Positions 34,591-43,191 of a stretch of 64,000 nucleotides of DNA are shown here, one piece after another (positions within the stretch are counted from its first letter, which is position 1; every line of letters begins with the position of its first letter). Source of the DNA: Yeosuana aquiaggeris (GTDB lineage Bacteria > Bacteroidota > Bacteroidia > Flavobacteriales > Flavobacteriaceae); NCBI RefSeq assembly GCF_044003965.1, contig NZ_JBAWKC010000002.1:496001-560000 (forward strand), given 5' to 3'. The position numbers were made by a program, and so were the translations under genes. Under the pieces are notes generated by a model. The model did no database searches, was not told the DNA's origin, and saw only the letters and a program-made list of their open reading frames with translations.

Positions 34591-35937
34591 TTACTTAAAT
34601 ATCAACGCAAATTCTGTAAACTCACCTTCTTTACTGTGGACCTTTATTTTGCCCTTGTGTAACATCATGATTTTTTTAGATAAGCTCAGTCCTATACCAC
34701 TACCTGTGCTTTTGTTGGTAAAGAAAGGAATAAAAATATCTTCCATGATGTCTTTTGGTATGCCAATGCCATTATCCATTATACTTACGACAACTTTATG
34801 ATTGTCCGTATATCTTGCCTTAACAGAGATTACTGGTTTTGATTTTTCTTTTAAAGCATCTTTTGCATTCAAAATAAGATTGATGAGCACTTGCTCTATA
34901 AGGTGTTCATCAACTTCAATTTCCATTCGTTTTGACTGCATTTCAAAGTTAATTTGGATTCCTTTTGATTTTAGAGAAGGTTCCATCAACGTCTTGATAT
35001 TTGAGAACAAATCGGATACGTTGATCTTTTTCAAATTTAATTTACTCTCTTTATTCAGGTTTCTATAGGTTTTAGCAAACTTCAATAGGCCTTCGCTTCT
35101 TGTCTTAATGGTATGTATCCCGTTAAAAATATCTTTGGTGTCAACAGGATTTTTTTCGGGGTTTTCTAGTTGTAATTGAAGTTGTTGACTCAATGTTTCT
35201 GCTAACGACGCTATCGGTGTAATAGAATTCATTATTTCATGAGTCATTACACTTAAAAGTTTCTTCCAGGCTTCTGATTCATTTTTATTCAGGGTGTCTT
35301 CAATATTTTGAAGAACAATCAGTTTAAAAGACTCCTCTTCAATTTGAAATAATGTTTCTGAAATTAACACCTTTTGTAAGTCTCGGTTAATGGTTATAGA
35401 TAGTGTTTCAGGTGTAGGGTAATAGGTTTCAAAGATGCACTCGAACAATTGTGGATCTCTTTTTTCTATAAAGCTGATATTTTTAAAACTTGGTAAATCA
35501 ATTATTTCTGAAAAGGTTTTATTGCTCCAAAGTACCTTGCCATTTTCTAATTGGTAGGCGATTATACCAACTTCAACTAACTCCAGAATTTTTTGAATAT
35601 AGACATGCTGTGCTTCACTTTTGGTATTAACTTCTTTGATGGTTCGATTCACTTCATTGAATCCTTTATGTAAAAAACGAATATCTTTTGGGCCTCGGTC
35701 TTCTGGAAACCACCTTGAAAAGTCTCTATATTTCACGGCCTCAAAAAAATCGTCAATGATTCTAAATCGTCTTTTTACAAAATGGCGCAATTCCGATACT
35801 AAAACAATAAGGGCAATAACTGCAATAAGAATAATCAGAGAGCTAGACTTATAGATACCATAGGCAAAACCAATGAGTACCAACTGGATGATAACAAATC
35901 TTAGGAGTAGAAAACCTATGTAAGATTTAAATTTCAT
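34591..35937 (-). CDS. NtrY-like sensor histidine kinase
   Basis: The 448-residue protein has two N-terminal membrane helices (about 8-28 and 30-48), a PAS-like segment (about 110-200, VGIIAYQLENGKVLWSNKTF) and a HisKA helix with the phospho-acceptor in LLSVMTHEIMNSITPIASLA. The HATPase domain has NLILNAKDAL, MDNGIGIP and GSGIGLSLSK. The HExxNxxTPI box is typical of the NtrY/NtrB group, which pairs with sigma-54 activators. It overlaps the response-regulator gene by 11 bp, so the two are cotranscribed. Confidence 0.93.
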   Translation of the reverse strand: MKFKSYIGFLLLRFVIIQLVLIGFAYGIYKSSSLIILIAVIALIVLVSELRHFVKRRFRIIDDFFEAVKYRDFSRWFPEDRGPKDIRFLHKGFNEVNRTIKEVNTKSEAQHVYIQKILELVEVGIIAYQLENGKVLWSNKTFSEIIDLPSFKNISFIEKRDPQLFECIFETYYPTPETLSITINRDLQKVLISETLFQIEEESFKLIVLQNIEDTLNKNESEAWKKLLSVMTHEIMNSITPIASLAETLSQQLQLQLENPEKNPVDTKDIFNGIHTIKTRSEGLLKFAKTYRNLNKESKLNLKKINVSDLFSNIKTLMEPSLKSKGIQINFEMQSKRMEIEVDEHLIEQVLINLILNAKDALKEKSKPVISVKARYTDNHKVVVSIMDNGIGIPKDIMEDIFIPFFTNKSTGSGIGLSLSKKIMMLHKGKIKVHSKEGEFTEFALIFK

Positions 35938-37270
35938 ACTTTTCGATTCGTCTGTAAAGTGCAGCTCTTGTTATGCCCAATTCTTTGGCAGATTTAGAGA
36001 TGTTGCCCTTGTATTTTTCCAACACTTTTAAAATGGTGTTTTTTTCTACGTCATCTAGATTCAAAGAATCGGATTCATTACTTGTGGTAACAGATCGCTC
36101 AATTGATGAAAAGACAAGGTCTTCCGCTGTTAGACTTGATCCTTCCGCCATAATTACAGCACGTTCCATAACATATTGCAGTTCTCTTACGTTACCAGGA
36201 AACTCATGATTCTTCAGTTTTGAGATAAAATCCTTTTCAAGTTCAAGATTCGATTTGTTGTACTTATCAGAATATTGGGCAGCAAAATGCTTTGCAAGTA
36301 AAACCAAATCTGATTTTCTATTTCTTAAAGCAGGTAACGAAATATCAACTGTATTTATTCTATAAATTAAATCCTTTCTGAATTTCCCCTCGTCTGCAAG
36401 GTCATCCGGAGCCACATTCGTCGCACAGATTAACCGAATGTCCAAATCAATGACTTCATTAGAGCCCAATGGCGTGACTTGTCTATTCTGTAAAACCGAG
36501 AGCAATCGGGCCTGTTGCTCAAGGGTTATATTTCCAATTTCATCCAAAAATAACGTCCCGCCGTTAGCAGCAACAAACCTGCCCTCTCTGTCTTCTCTGG
36601 CGTCTGTAAAAGCGCCTTTTTTGTAACCAAATAATTCAGATTCGAATAATGAAGGTGTTAAAGCGCCAACATCGACCTTAATAAAGGGCTTCTGGCTGCG
36701 GTTTGAATGATCGTGAAGTGCTCTGGCCACTAAATCTTTTCCTGTTCCGTTTTCTCCCAAAATAAGCACGTTAGCATCCGTAGGACCAAGTTTTTTGATT
36801 TTTATAAAAACATCAGCCATCTCCGCACTTTCACCAATGATAAACTCATCTCCAGTAGTAGTTTGGGGCGCTTTATCTTTGGTTTTAGATTTAATAACTG
36901 TCTCAACAGCTTCTAAAATCTTTGCATTTTTCCAGGGTTTAACAATAAAATCTGAAGCCCCTTCTTTTAAACTCTTAATTGCAATATCTATATCCGCATA
37001 CGCAGTCATCAATACAACAGCAGCCTCAGGTCTCATTTTTTTAATTTTATTCAACCAAAAAATGCCTTCATTACCTGTATTAACGAGGGCATTGAAATTC
37101 ATGTCTAGAAAAATTACATCAAATGCTTTTTCCTTTAATTGATTTGGAATGTTATTGGGGTTGTTTTCAAGTATGACTTCTTTGACCAATGGTTTCAATA
37201 ACAATTGGAAAGCAGTTAAGACATCTTTGTCGTCGTCTATTATAAGTATGGTGGCATCCTTGACTCTCAC
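35927..37270 (-). CDS. sigma-54-dependent response regulator (NtrC family)
   Basis: A GTG at 37270 (VRVKDATILIIDDDKDVLTA) is the most plausible start; the frame to 37333 adds residues outside the family. The 447-residue protein has a receiver domain (phospho-Asp in DVIFLDMNF), an AAA+ domain with Walker A LGENGTGKD, ELFGYKKGAFTDA and the Walker B GGTLFLDEIGN, and a Fis-type HTH at the C-terminus (GNISKSAKELGITRAALYRR). The sigma-54 contact loop reads GAFTDA rather than the canonical GAFTGA. It is cotranscribed with the NtrY-like kinase. A likely target is the divergent esterase promoter. Confidence 0.93.
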   Translation of the reverse strand: MRVKDATILIIDDDKDVLTAFQLLLKPLVKEVILENNPNNIPNQLKEKAFDVIFLDMNFNALVNTGNEGIFWLNKIKKMRPEAAVVLMTAYADIDIAIKSLKEGASDFIVKPWKNAKILEAVETVIKSKTKDKAPQTTTGDEFIIGESAEMADVFIKIKKLGPTDANVLILGENGTGKDLVARALHDHSNRSQKPFIKVDVGALTPSLFESELFGYKKGAFTDAREDREGRFVAANGGTLFLDEIGNITLEQQARLLSVLQNRQVTPLGSNEVIDLDIRLICATNVAPDDLADEGKFRKDLIYRINTVDISLPALRNRKSDLVLLAKHFAAQYSDKYNKSNLELEKDFISKLKNHEFPGNVRELQYVMERAVIMAEGSSLTAEDLVFSSIERSVTTSNESDSLNLDDVEKNTILKVLEKYKGNISKSAKELGITRAALYRRIEKYEI

Positions 37271-37329
37271 TATACAATAATACGATTTTATTGGCAACTG
37301 AAAAAAACAAAGAGAAAAAGCGAAAGTGT

Positions 37330-37369
37330 TCATTTTCGAACAATCAATGTATCATTTTCGAACAATCAA
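37330..37369. promoter_or_regulatory. tandem 18-bp operator for the sigma-54 activator (predicted)
   Basis: TCATTTTCGAACAATCAA occurs at 37330-37347 and again, identical, at 37352-37369: a 22-bp period, close to two helical turns. It lies in the divergent gap upstream of both the regulator operon and the esterase gene, about 50-90 bp before a TTGGCACA element, where an NtrC-type enhancer is expected. Confidence 0.6.
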
Positions 37370-37417
37370 CAAGACCTTTAGTTTTTTAAATAACTGATAA
37401 TTAGTGTTTTAAATTTT

Positions 37418-37434
37418 TGGCACAGAATTGATTA
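37418..37434 (+). promoter_or_regulatory. possible sigma-54 promoter
   Basis: TTGGCACAGAATTGATT has a perfect -24 half (TTGGCACA), but the -12 half is TTGA instead of TTGC and the spacing is one base short. It lies about 30 bp upstream of the esterase start. Confidence 0.4.
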
Positions 37435-37462
37435 TTCAATAAGTGAACTTAAATTAATTACC

Positions 37463-39091
37463 ATGAAAAATTTATTATTTGTATTTACACTGTTTATAGC
37501 TTGTTCAATTTTTGGTCAAACCAAAAGAACCATAAATGTTACTGTTCCTAATAAAACAGATGACGTCTTTATTACTGGAAATCAAAAAGCCTTTGGCGAT
37601 TGGAAACCTGATGTAGTAAAAATGAACAAGCAATCTGAATTTGTCAGATCTATTGATGTAGAGATAACTTATCCAGCAGAATTTAAATTTACCAAAGGCG
37701 ACTGGAACAGTGAAGGTATTGTGAAGCAATTTAACGATAATCCTAATCTTAAAATCGAGAATGATACTGACCGAAGTGATTTTGAAATTAAGACTTGGTC
37801 AGATAATATCGACGGGGAAAAGTTAGGGTTGAATTATGATATTCAATACATTGATTCTGAGTATATGAATGTGAGAAGGATGCTAAAAATTGCTTTACCT
37901 ATTAATTACGATTCCGCTAAAACATATCCTGTTATTTATGTAACAGATGCGCAGAGTGCCAATTTTCAGGTGACGAAAAGCTATGTTAATGCCTTATCCC
38001 AAGCGCAATTCAATATGATCCCGGAGTGTATCGTTGTTGGCATCAATCAAATGCAAAGAAATGATGATTTTTATGGAACAGGCAGTGGAAAATATTTCAC
38101 AGAATTTTTGATTGAGGAAGTTGTTCCTTACATAGATAAGAAATACAACACATCTGGATTCAATGCTATGGTTGGGCATTCCAACGGAGCAGAATACAAT
38201 CATAAAGTGATGGTGAATGAGAACAATCCATTTAGAGGATTTATAAGCATGTCAACTTGGTTGGATGAAAATGCCGACGAAGCGCTGACAACGTTTTTAA
38301 AGAATTACACCGGTAAAACTATTTACTATTATTTGGCAAACGCTACGCTTGATGCACCGAGCAGAACTGGTTTTGGGAACAAATTAGAGGAAATTTGCTT
38401 AAACATTCCAAATGAAAAGATTAAGTTTGTTAAGAATACTGTAGATGGTGATCATCAATCCATTGTTCCTAATTCTTTATTAGACGGCTTAAAATATATC
38501 TTTCAAGATTATTCACTAGGAAAGGTGTATCCTACTATTATGGATTTCGATAAGAATTATTTGTCCAATGTAAGAGAGAATTATGGGATTGATGCCATTC
38601 TAACAATGGAAATGATTGGTGGATATTGGGAAACCATTGTACGTAAGAAAAGTAAGTCAGAATGGCAATATTATTTGAGTTTTATTGAAGAAAATGGATT
38701 ATGGTTTGGTAAAGGATTCGACTATGTAAACATTGCCAATGGTTACTATGCCATGGAAATGTATCCAGAAACGATTGAGGCTTATAATAAAGCAATCGAT
38801 GACATCGATAACTGTGAAGACATTGTGTTTTACGCTAACATAGAAAAACCAATAACCTCTTACTTAAAAGGAGGAGAAGCAAAAGAGTGCATCTCATTCC
38901 TTGAAAGCGCAACATCTGTTTTACCTGAGGAATACCACCTTGGAATGACCTATCATATTGCGAAAGTTTCTCTAGAACACAAGACAGAAATAGAAAAAGG
39001 AAAAAAAGCCTTAGCCTATTGTAAGGAGAACTTTAAAAAGAACAGGTTCTTTAATCAGCAAGCATTATCTCAATTAGAAGCTCTACAGTAA
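37463..39091 (+). CDS. secreted esterase with N-terminal CBM20-like domain
   Basis: This 542-residue protein has a signal peptide ending SIFGQ. Residues about 20-115 form a CBM20-like beta-sandwich (RTINVTVPNKTDDVFITGNQ, KAFGDWKPDVVKM). An esterase-D fold follows (RMLKIALPINYDSAKTYPVI, nucleophile elbow MVGHSNGAEY, His in DGDHQS). A TPR-like helical tail (GYYAMEMYPETIEAYNKAI) ends the protein. It is the first gene of a co-oriented set and lies next to an esterase of the same fold with reversed domain order. The substrate is unknown; the CBM20-like domain suggests a glycan or starch-like surface. Confidence 0.87.
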   Translation: MKNLLFVFTLFIACSIFGQTKRTINVTVPNKTDDVFITGNQKAFGDWKPDVVKMNKQSEFVRSIDVEITYPAEFKFTKGDWNSEGIVKQFNDNPNLKIENDTDRSDFEIKTWSDNIDGEKLGLNYDIQYIDSEYMNVRRMLKIALPINYDSAKTYPVIYVTDAQSANFQVTKSYVNALSQAQFNMIPECIVVGINQMQRNDDFYGTGSGKYFTEFLIEEVVPYIDKKYNTSGFNAMVGHSNGAEYNHKVMVNENNPFRGFISMSTWLDENADEALTTFLKNYTGKTIYYYLANATLDAPSRTGFGNKLEEICLNIPNEKIKFVKNTVDGDHQSIVPNSLLDGLKYIFQDYSLGKVYPTIMDFDKNYLSNVRENYGIDAILTMEMIGGYWETIVRKKSKSEWQYYLSFIEENGLWFGKGFDYVNIANGYYAMEMYPETIEAYNKAIDDIDNCEDIVFYANIEKPITSYLKGGEAKECISFLESATSVLPEEYHLGMTYHIAKVSLEHKTEIEKGKKALAYCKENFKKNRFFNQQALSQLEALQ

Positions 39092-39132
39092 GCATTACTC
39101 GCAACATTCTTAAATTATTTAAAATTAATAAA

Positions 39133-40296
39133 ATGAAAAATATACTCACAACACTAATAATAGCAATAATAACTAGCCTTAGTACTTATGCTCAATATTC
39201 TAAAATAGAAAACATAAGCATAGAATCTAAAGAACTGAACCAGACCCGTGAAATCATGGTGTATACCCCAATAGGTTATGATAATGAATATGCTTTGTAT
39301 AACGTCATTTACGTTTTTGATGCTCAAAACAGAGAACTTTTTGATTATGTGACTTCTGTAGCTAATTTGTCTAAAGAGGCAGGTCAAGGCCTTATCGTGG
39401 TAGGAATTAAAGCCACAACTATTTTTGAAGAGGTAAATGGAAAGAAAACCTGGGTTTATGCACGAAATAGTGATTTATTACCGGAAGATACTAAACGATT
39501 AGGAGGCCGAAAAGGGAACTTAAATAATTTCTTGGCTTACGTGAAAAATGAAGTTATTCCTTATGTAGAAGCTAATTACAGATTATTGCCTGGAAAAATG
39601 GCTATAGGCCATTCCTTAAGTGCTTCGTTTGTGGTATATGCGCTGACTCAGTATCCTGACATGTTTGATAATTATGTGGCTGTTTCTCCTAATCTTGAGT
39701 ATGATGATGAATTCTTATTGAATAAGTTGAGAACAGTAGACACTCAAAACCTTACTACCAAAAAATATTTGTACATGAGTCATGCAGATGAAGCTAATTG
39801 GGGTTGGGGGCCATCAAACAAAGCGGCTTATGCCTTGTTAAACGATACCCTTCAGTGCGATACATTTCAGGTGAAGATTGAAGAATATCCCAATGAAGGA
39901 CACATGTCCAGCTACATCCCTGCAGTACGTTCTGCTATGAAAACCTACTTAAAAGAAATAAGACCTTCATGGAAAGACATTCGCTCAGAAGAAACCTACG
40001 AGGTTACCTTCCAGGTTAAGGTATTGAAGGAAAATGATGAGGTCTATATTTTCGGGAACCAGGAAATTCTGGCCAATTGGCAGAAGGACAAAATTAAGAT
40101 GCAGAAGACAGGTCCCTTAGAACGAGAAATTACCTTAGAAGTTCAAAATCATGTGGAAGTTCAATTTTCTAATGATGGAGAATCTTTAGCTTGGATTTCA
40201 ATAGGCGACATGGGAAGAAGCACTCATCCTATGATGATCAAGCCTGAAGCGGGAGCAGTCTATAGCTTTGAAATAACAGAAAATAAACCCTTTTGA
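39133..40296 (+). CDS. secreted esterase with C-terminal CBM20-like domain
   Basis: The 387-residue protein has a signal peptide ending STYAQ. The esterase-D fold has REIMVYTPIGYDNEYALYNV then IYVFDAQN, nucleophile elbow AIGHSLSASF and the His of EGHMSSYIPAVRS. A C-terminal beta-sandwich of about 90 residues (YEVTFQVKVLKENDEVYIFG NQEILANWQKDKI) is the same CBM20-like module that the preceding gene carries at its N-terminus. It follows the 37463 gene by 41 bp and is probably cotranscribed. Confidence 0.87.
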   Translation: MKNILTTLIIAIITSLSTYAQYSKIENISIESKELNQTREIMVYTPIGYDNEYALYNVIYVFDAQNRELFDYVTSVANLSKEAGQGLIVVGIKATTIFEEVNGKKTWVYARNSDLLPEDTKRLGGRKGNLNNFLAYVKNEVIPYVEANYRLLPGKMAIGHSLSASFVVYALTQYPDMFDNYVAVSPNLEYDDEFLLNKLRTVDTQNLTTKKYLYMSHADEANWGWGPSNKAAYALLNDTLQCDTFQVKIEEYPNEGHMSSYIPAVRSAMKTYLKEIRPSWKDIRSEETYEVTFQVKVLKENDEVYIFGNQEILANWQKDKIKMQKTGPLEREITLEVQNHVEVQFSNDGESLAWISIGDMGRSTHPMMIKPEAGAVYSFEITENKPF

Positions 40297-40435
40297 TTAA
40301 ATTATAAATGTGTTATGCGCAAGCCTGATAATAAATAAAACGCCACATAACAAATGGGTAACATTTTTAAGTCTAATCAGTCGTTAAAGAAATACTAGAG
40401 AAAATTAATTTTTTTTTTAAAAGAACAATCATATT

Positions 40436-41671
40436 ATGAAATTATCATTATTTACGAAAAAAGTTTTGGCAATCAATTTTTTCAGTGCAATCATTTTTAA
40501 CAATCTAACCGCTCAAAATTCAGAAAATACGTTTCAGAACATTCCATTACTGGATTCCCTTACTATTGAAAAAGCGGTCACATATTTTCAGATAGACAAT
40601 GCTAACCTAAACGGAGAAGGAGCTGATATCCTAAAACAGCATATTGCGAGCTCTAAATTCTTTGTGCTTGGGGAAAATCATTATTCAAATGAAATTTCAA
40701 AACTAACCAAAAGCCTGGTTCCTATACTTGATAAATCAGGATATAAGGCGGTTGCTTTTGAAGTAGGTCCTCTAAGTGCAGAAAAACTTAAAGAACTGTC
40801 TGAGATTCCTGATTCTACCCAGGCAAGACTAAAAGCTTTTAATGGTAATTACTTCAATTCCTCTTGGGGGACGTCAGCAATTGCTTTTTTCAACGGCGTT
40901 TCCGATGCAGCATTTTTGAAAGCATTTGCCGAAACCGATATGGAAATTTGGGGAATTGATCAGGAACTTCTTTTTTCAGTTTTGTTTTTAGGAGACGATA
41001 TGGTGGAATCAAAATCGAATGACCCGAACTACGAAGAGATCAAAGCTGCCTGGACCAAAGCTAAAGAAACAGCAGAAGCTGAATTTGAAAAAATGCCAAG
41101 AAATGTTCTGAATAAAATATTTACACATCCTGATTTTCAGCAATTTGAGAAGATGTTTGATTCGGATGATATATATGCTCAGGAGGTTCTCAAAAGATTG
41201 TATGAAACCAAGCATATTTATGAAAGTCATCATAAAATCCGGGTAGATTATATAAATTCAAATTTCCTGAGTAATTATCTGGCTTTTGAAGAGGAACATC
41301 AGGATGCGCGCTATTTCATTAAAATTGGGGCTATTCATGCTGCAACTAATACGCGTTCACTTGGCTATTATGATGTGGGCGCTTTAACACAGGAAATTGC
41401 AAACGCAGAGAATGCTAAAAGTACCAATGTGATCATTCCCAGAGCGACTTATGAAGGCGAGGATTATCGAGATGTGGGTGCATCTCTTATTAACTTTCAT
41501 AAGAAAGACAGGTGGACTCTCATCGACCTGGAAAAATTACGTAATGATTTGAATTCAAATAAATTTCAGATCATTACGCACCCTGAATACCGGGAGTTAA
41601 GCAGAACAATCAAGGGTTTTGATCTGCTTTTGATTCCCCCGGCCGACAAGAAGCAGGTCCCAAACAGGTAG
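40436..41671 (+). CDS. secreted erythromycin-esterase-like protein
   Basis: The 411-residue protein has a signal peptide ending NLTAQ. FFVLGENHYSNEISKLTKSL contains the GExH motif and a downstream Glu-rich helix found in the EreA/ChaN-like group, with YKAVAFEVGP and a late YFIKIGAIHAATN. A His-Glu dyad is thus present. Exported homologues in Bacteroidota have no known substrate, and resistance to macrolides cannot be concluded. A degraded attC-like element lies downstream in the same orientation (41702-41838). Confidence 0.75.
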   Translation: MKLSLFTKKVLAINFFSAIIFNNLTAQNSENTFQNIPLLDSLTIEKAVTYFQIDNANLNGEGADILKQHIASSKFFVLGENHYSNEISKLTKSLVPILDKSGYKAVAFEVGPLSAEKLKELSEIPDSTQARLKAFNGNYFNSSWGTSAIAFFNGVSDAAFLKAFAETDMEIWGIDQELLFSVLFLGDDMVESKSNDPNYEEIKAAWTKAKETAEAEFEKMPRNVLNKIFTHPDFQQFEKMFDSDDIYAQEVLKRLYETKHIYESHHKIRVDYINSNFLSNYLAFEEEHQDARYFIKIGAIHAATNTRSLGYYDVGALTQEIANAENAKSTNVIIPRATYEGEDYRDVGASLINFHKKDRWTLIDLEKLRNDLNSNKFQIITHPEYRELSRTIKGFDLLLIPPADKKQVPNR

Positions 41672-41701
41672 TAGATTTAAAAAAGCATTATTATGATCCA
41701 A

Positions 41702-41838
41702 CGCACAACACTGCTTCATCACCAATAGGCGGTAGCTGAACAAACATATGAAACTTAAAAATTCAAACAAGAAAACAACTAGCGGAATAATCTGTGCTTA
41801 TCATTCCTTCAACTGGCGATAAGCGAGACCGTTTTAAC
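41702..41838 (+). repeat. degenerate plus-strand attC-like element
   Basis: GCACAACACTG at 41702 and GATAAGCGAGACCGTTTTAA at about 41820-41839 match the R'' and R' ends of family C (compare element 16 read on its minus strand). The 137-bp distance also fits. The interior is worn. It follows the 40436-41671 gene. Confidence 0.45.
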
Positions 41839-41857
41839 CAATTTAAAATTACGTATT

Positions 41858-42613
41858 ATGAAAAAAACAACATTATTTTTTGCACTGCTTCTATTACATT
41901 CTATGTATTCTTTCTCGCAAGATTTAGGAACTAAAACACTAGAAGAGATTCGTCAAAAACAGATTGAAAACATCAAAAATCCTGAATTATGGGATATGGA
42001 GCGGATGAAAGATTTAGATATTGAACCAATAAAAGAACGTGAACCTATCAGGTTTGGCGCTTTTCCCGTACCTCATTACAATAGTCTTTTTGGCTTTGAC
42101 TATAGAGGAGGCGGGACAGTTGATAACAAAATGGCTCGATCTTTACCGGATTATAGGATTACCGTGGAAGATAAGGAAATTGTATTTGCCAGTTTTCAAA
42201 TAGGTAACAGTGAATTATATAAAGAAGAACAACGAAATACGGCATTTTTTACTGTTCTTACAGTTATAGATACTGTTGATACTGATAACTTCGCTTTAGG
42301 TGCATCCAGATTCATTTCAAGAAATCACCCGGATTATACCGGCCAGGGATCATTTATTACAAAAGACAATAAGGTCGAATTTGTTGCTTTTGCAACACCC
42401 GATAAAGGGAACTTTGCCATTGTGAATATGAGACTGTTTCATCTGGAATATGGAAATATTATTTTAATCACTCCTCAAAAAGATGGTTCTTTTAGGTCTC
42501 TCCAGATACAGGGTTCAGTACCTCCTGCAGAAGCTAGTTTTGAGTATATAAAAACAAATGTCTTGCAAAGAGAAGAAGTCATTAAGTTTTTTACTGCGAA
42601 AGGCGTAATATAA
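41858..42613 (+). CDS. secreted protein of unknown function
   Basis: The 251-residue protein has a signal peptide ending MYSFSQ. Mature sequence includes a helical stretch (LEEIRQKQIENIKNPELWDM ERMKD), then a beta-rich region (FGFDYRGGGTVDNKMARSLP) and EFVAFATPDKGNFAIVNMRL. No family is recognised. It has no cysteine or obvious catalytic motif. It lies in the co-oriented group between the Ere-like and the small membrane-protein gene. Confidence 0.7.
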   Translation: MKKTTLFFALLLLHSMYSFSQDLGTKTLEEIRQKQIENIKNPELWDMERMKDLDIEPIKEREPIRFGAFPVPHYNSLFGFDYRGGGTVDNKMARSLPDYRITVEDKEIVFASFQIGNSELYKEEQRNTAFFTVLTVIDTVDTDNFALGASRFISRNHPDYTGQGSFITKDNKVEFVAFATPDKGNFAIVNMRLFHLEYGNIILITPQKDGSFRSLQIQGSVPPAEASFEYIKTNVLQREEVIKFFTAKGVI

Positions 42614-42712
42614 AGGGGATTACAACAATGGATGTAGTGAATGGCTTCCTTTTTTTCAACTACATGAACATATACTAGCTGTTAGATAAAAAATAAATTT
42701 AAAGTAATACCT

Positions 42713-43138
42713 ATGATTAAAAAGCTGTTCAAATACCCCATGACTTATATCATTGCACTCTTAATTATGTATTCAGTATATGATTATTTTGAACACATTG
42801 GGCGAAGTAGTTCTACTTTTCAAGAACATCCAATATGTTGGTTATGGTTTAGTTTTGCGGCGGTATTATCCTTTATCCTTGTTGTGATGCTGGTTAAAAA
42901 GGGAGTAGAAAAGGTGACTATTCAAAAATTATTGGTCATTGAAGTTTTTTCTATTGGAATATGGCTGGCGTTATATATTAAGTTAATTGGTCCTTTGATT
43001 AATAAGTTGTTTTGGCCTTTTGATGATTTATATTTTAGTTTCCGTTTTGGCCCATTCTTTATCATTTTAACAGCTTATTTCGTTATTAGAATGGTTGTAA
43101 ACCTCGTCACTGGTAAACAAGTACTTTATTCAAACTAA
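42713..43138 (+). CDS. small four-helix membrane protein, unknown function
   Basis: This 141-residue protein has about four hydrophobic helices (TYIIALLIMYSVYDYFEHIG, WLWFSFAAVLSFILVVMLVK, LLVIEVFSIGIWLALYIKLI, PFFIILTAYFVIRMVVNLV). No conserved motif is recognised. It lies 53 bp before the metalloprotein gene and is probably cotranscribed with it. Confidence 0.7.
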   Translation: MIKKLFKYPMTYIIALLIMYSVYDYFEHIGRSSSTFQEHPICWLWFSFAAVLSFILVVMLVKKGVEKVTIQKLLVIEVFSIGIWLALYIKLIGPLINKLFWPFDDLYFSFRFGPFFIILTAYFVIRMVVNLVTGKQVLYSN

Positions 43139-43191
43139 ATATAAAAACTACTTAGGTACTTATACACGAACTCTTTTAAAATTTAAAACAA

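Noticed and set aside
40308..40372. Inverted repeat TGTTATG...CATAACA after the second esterase gene as another attC-like site
   Set aside because: Boxes are in the wrong polarity for the neighbouring genes and no central pairing beyond 7 bp was seen; it could be a weak terminator-like hairpin.
42619..42690. Possible 70-bp attC-like site after the 41858 gene
   Set aside because: It has TTACAACA and GCTGTTAGAT at its ends and short GTAGT/ACTAC arms, but the middle does not pair convincingly.
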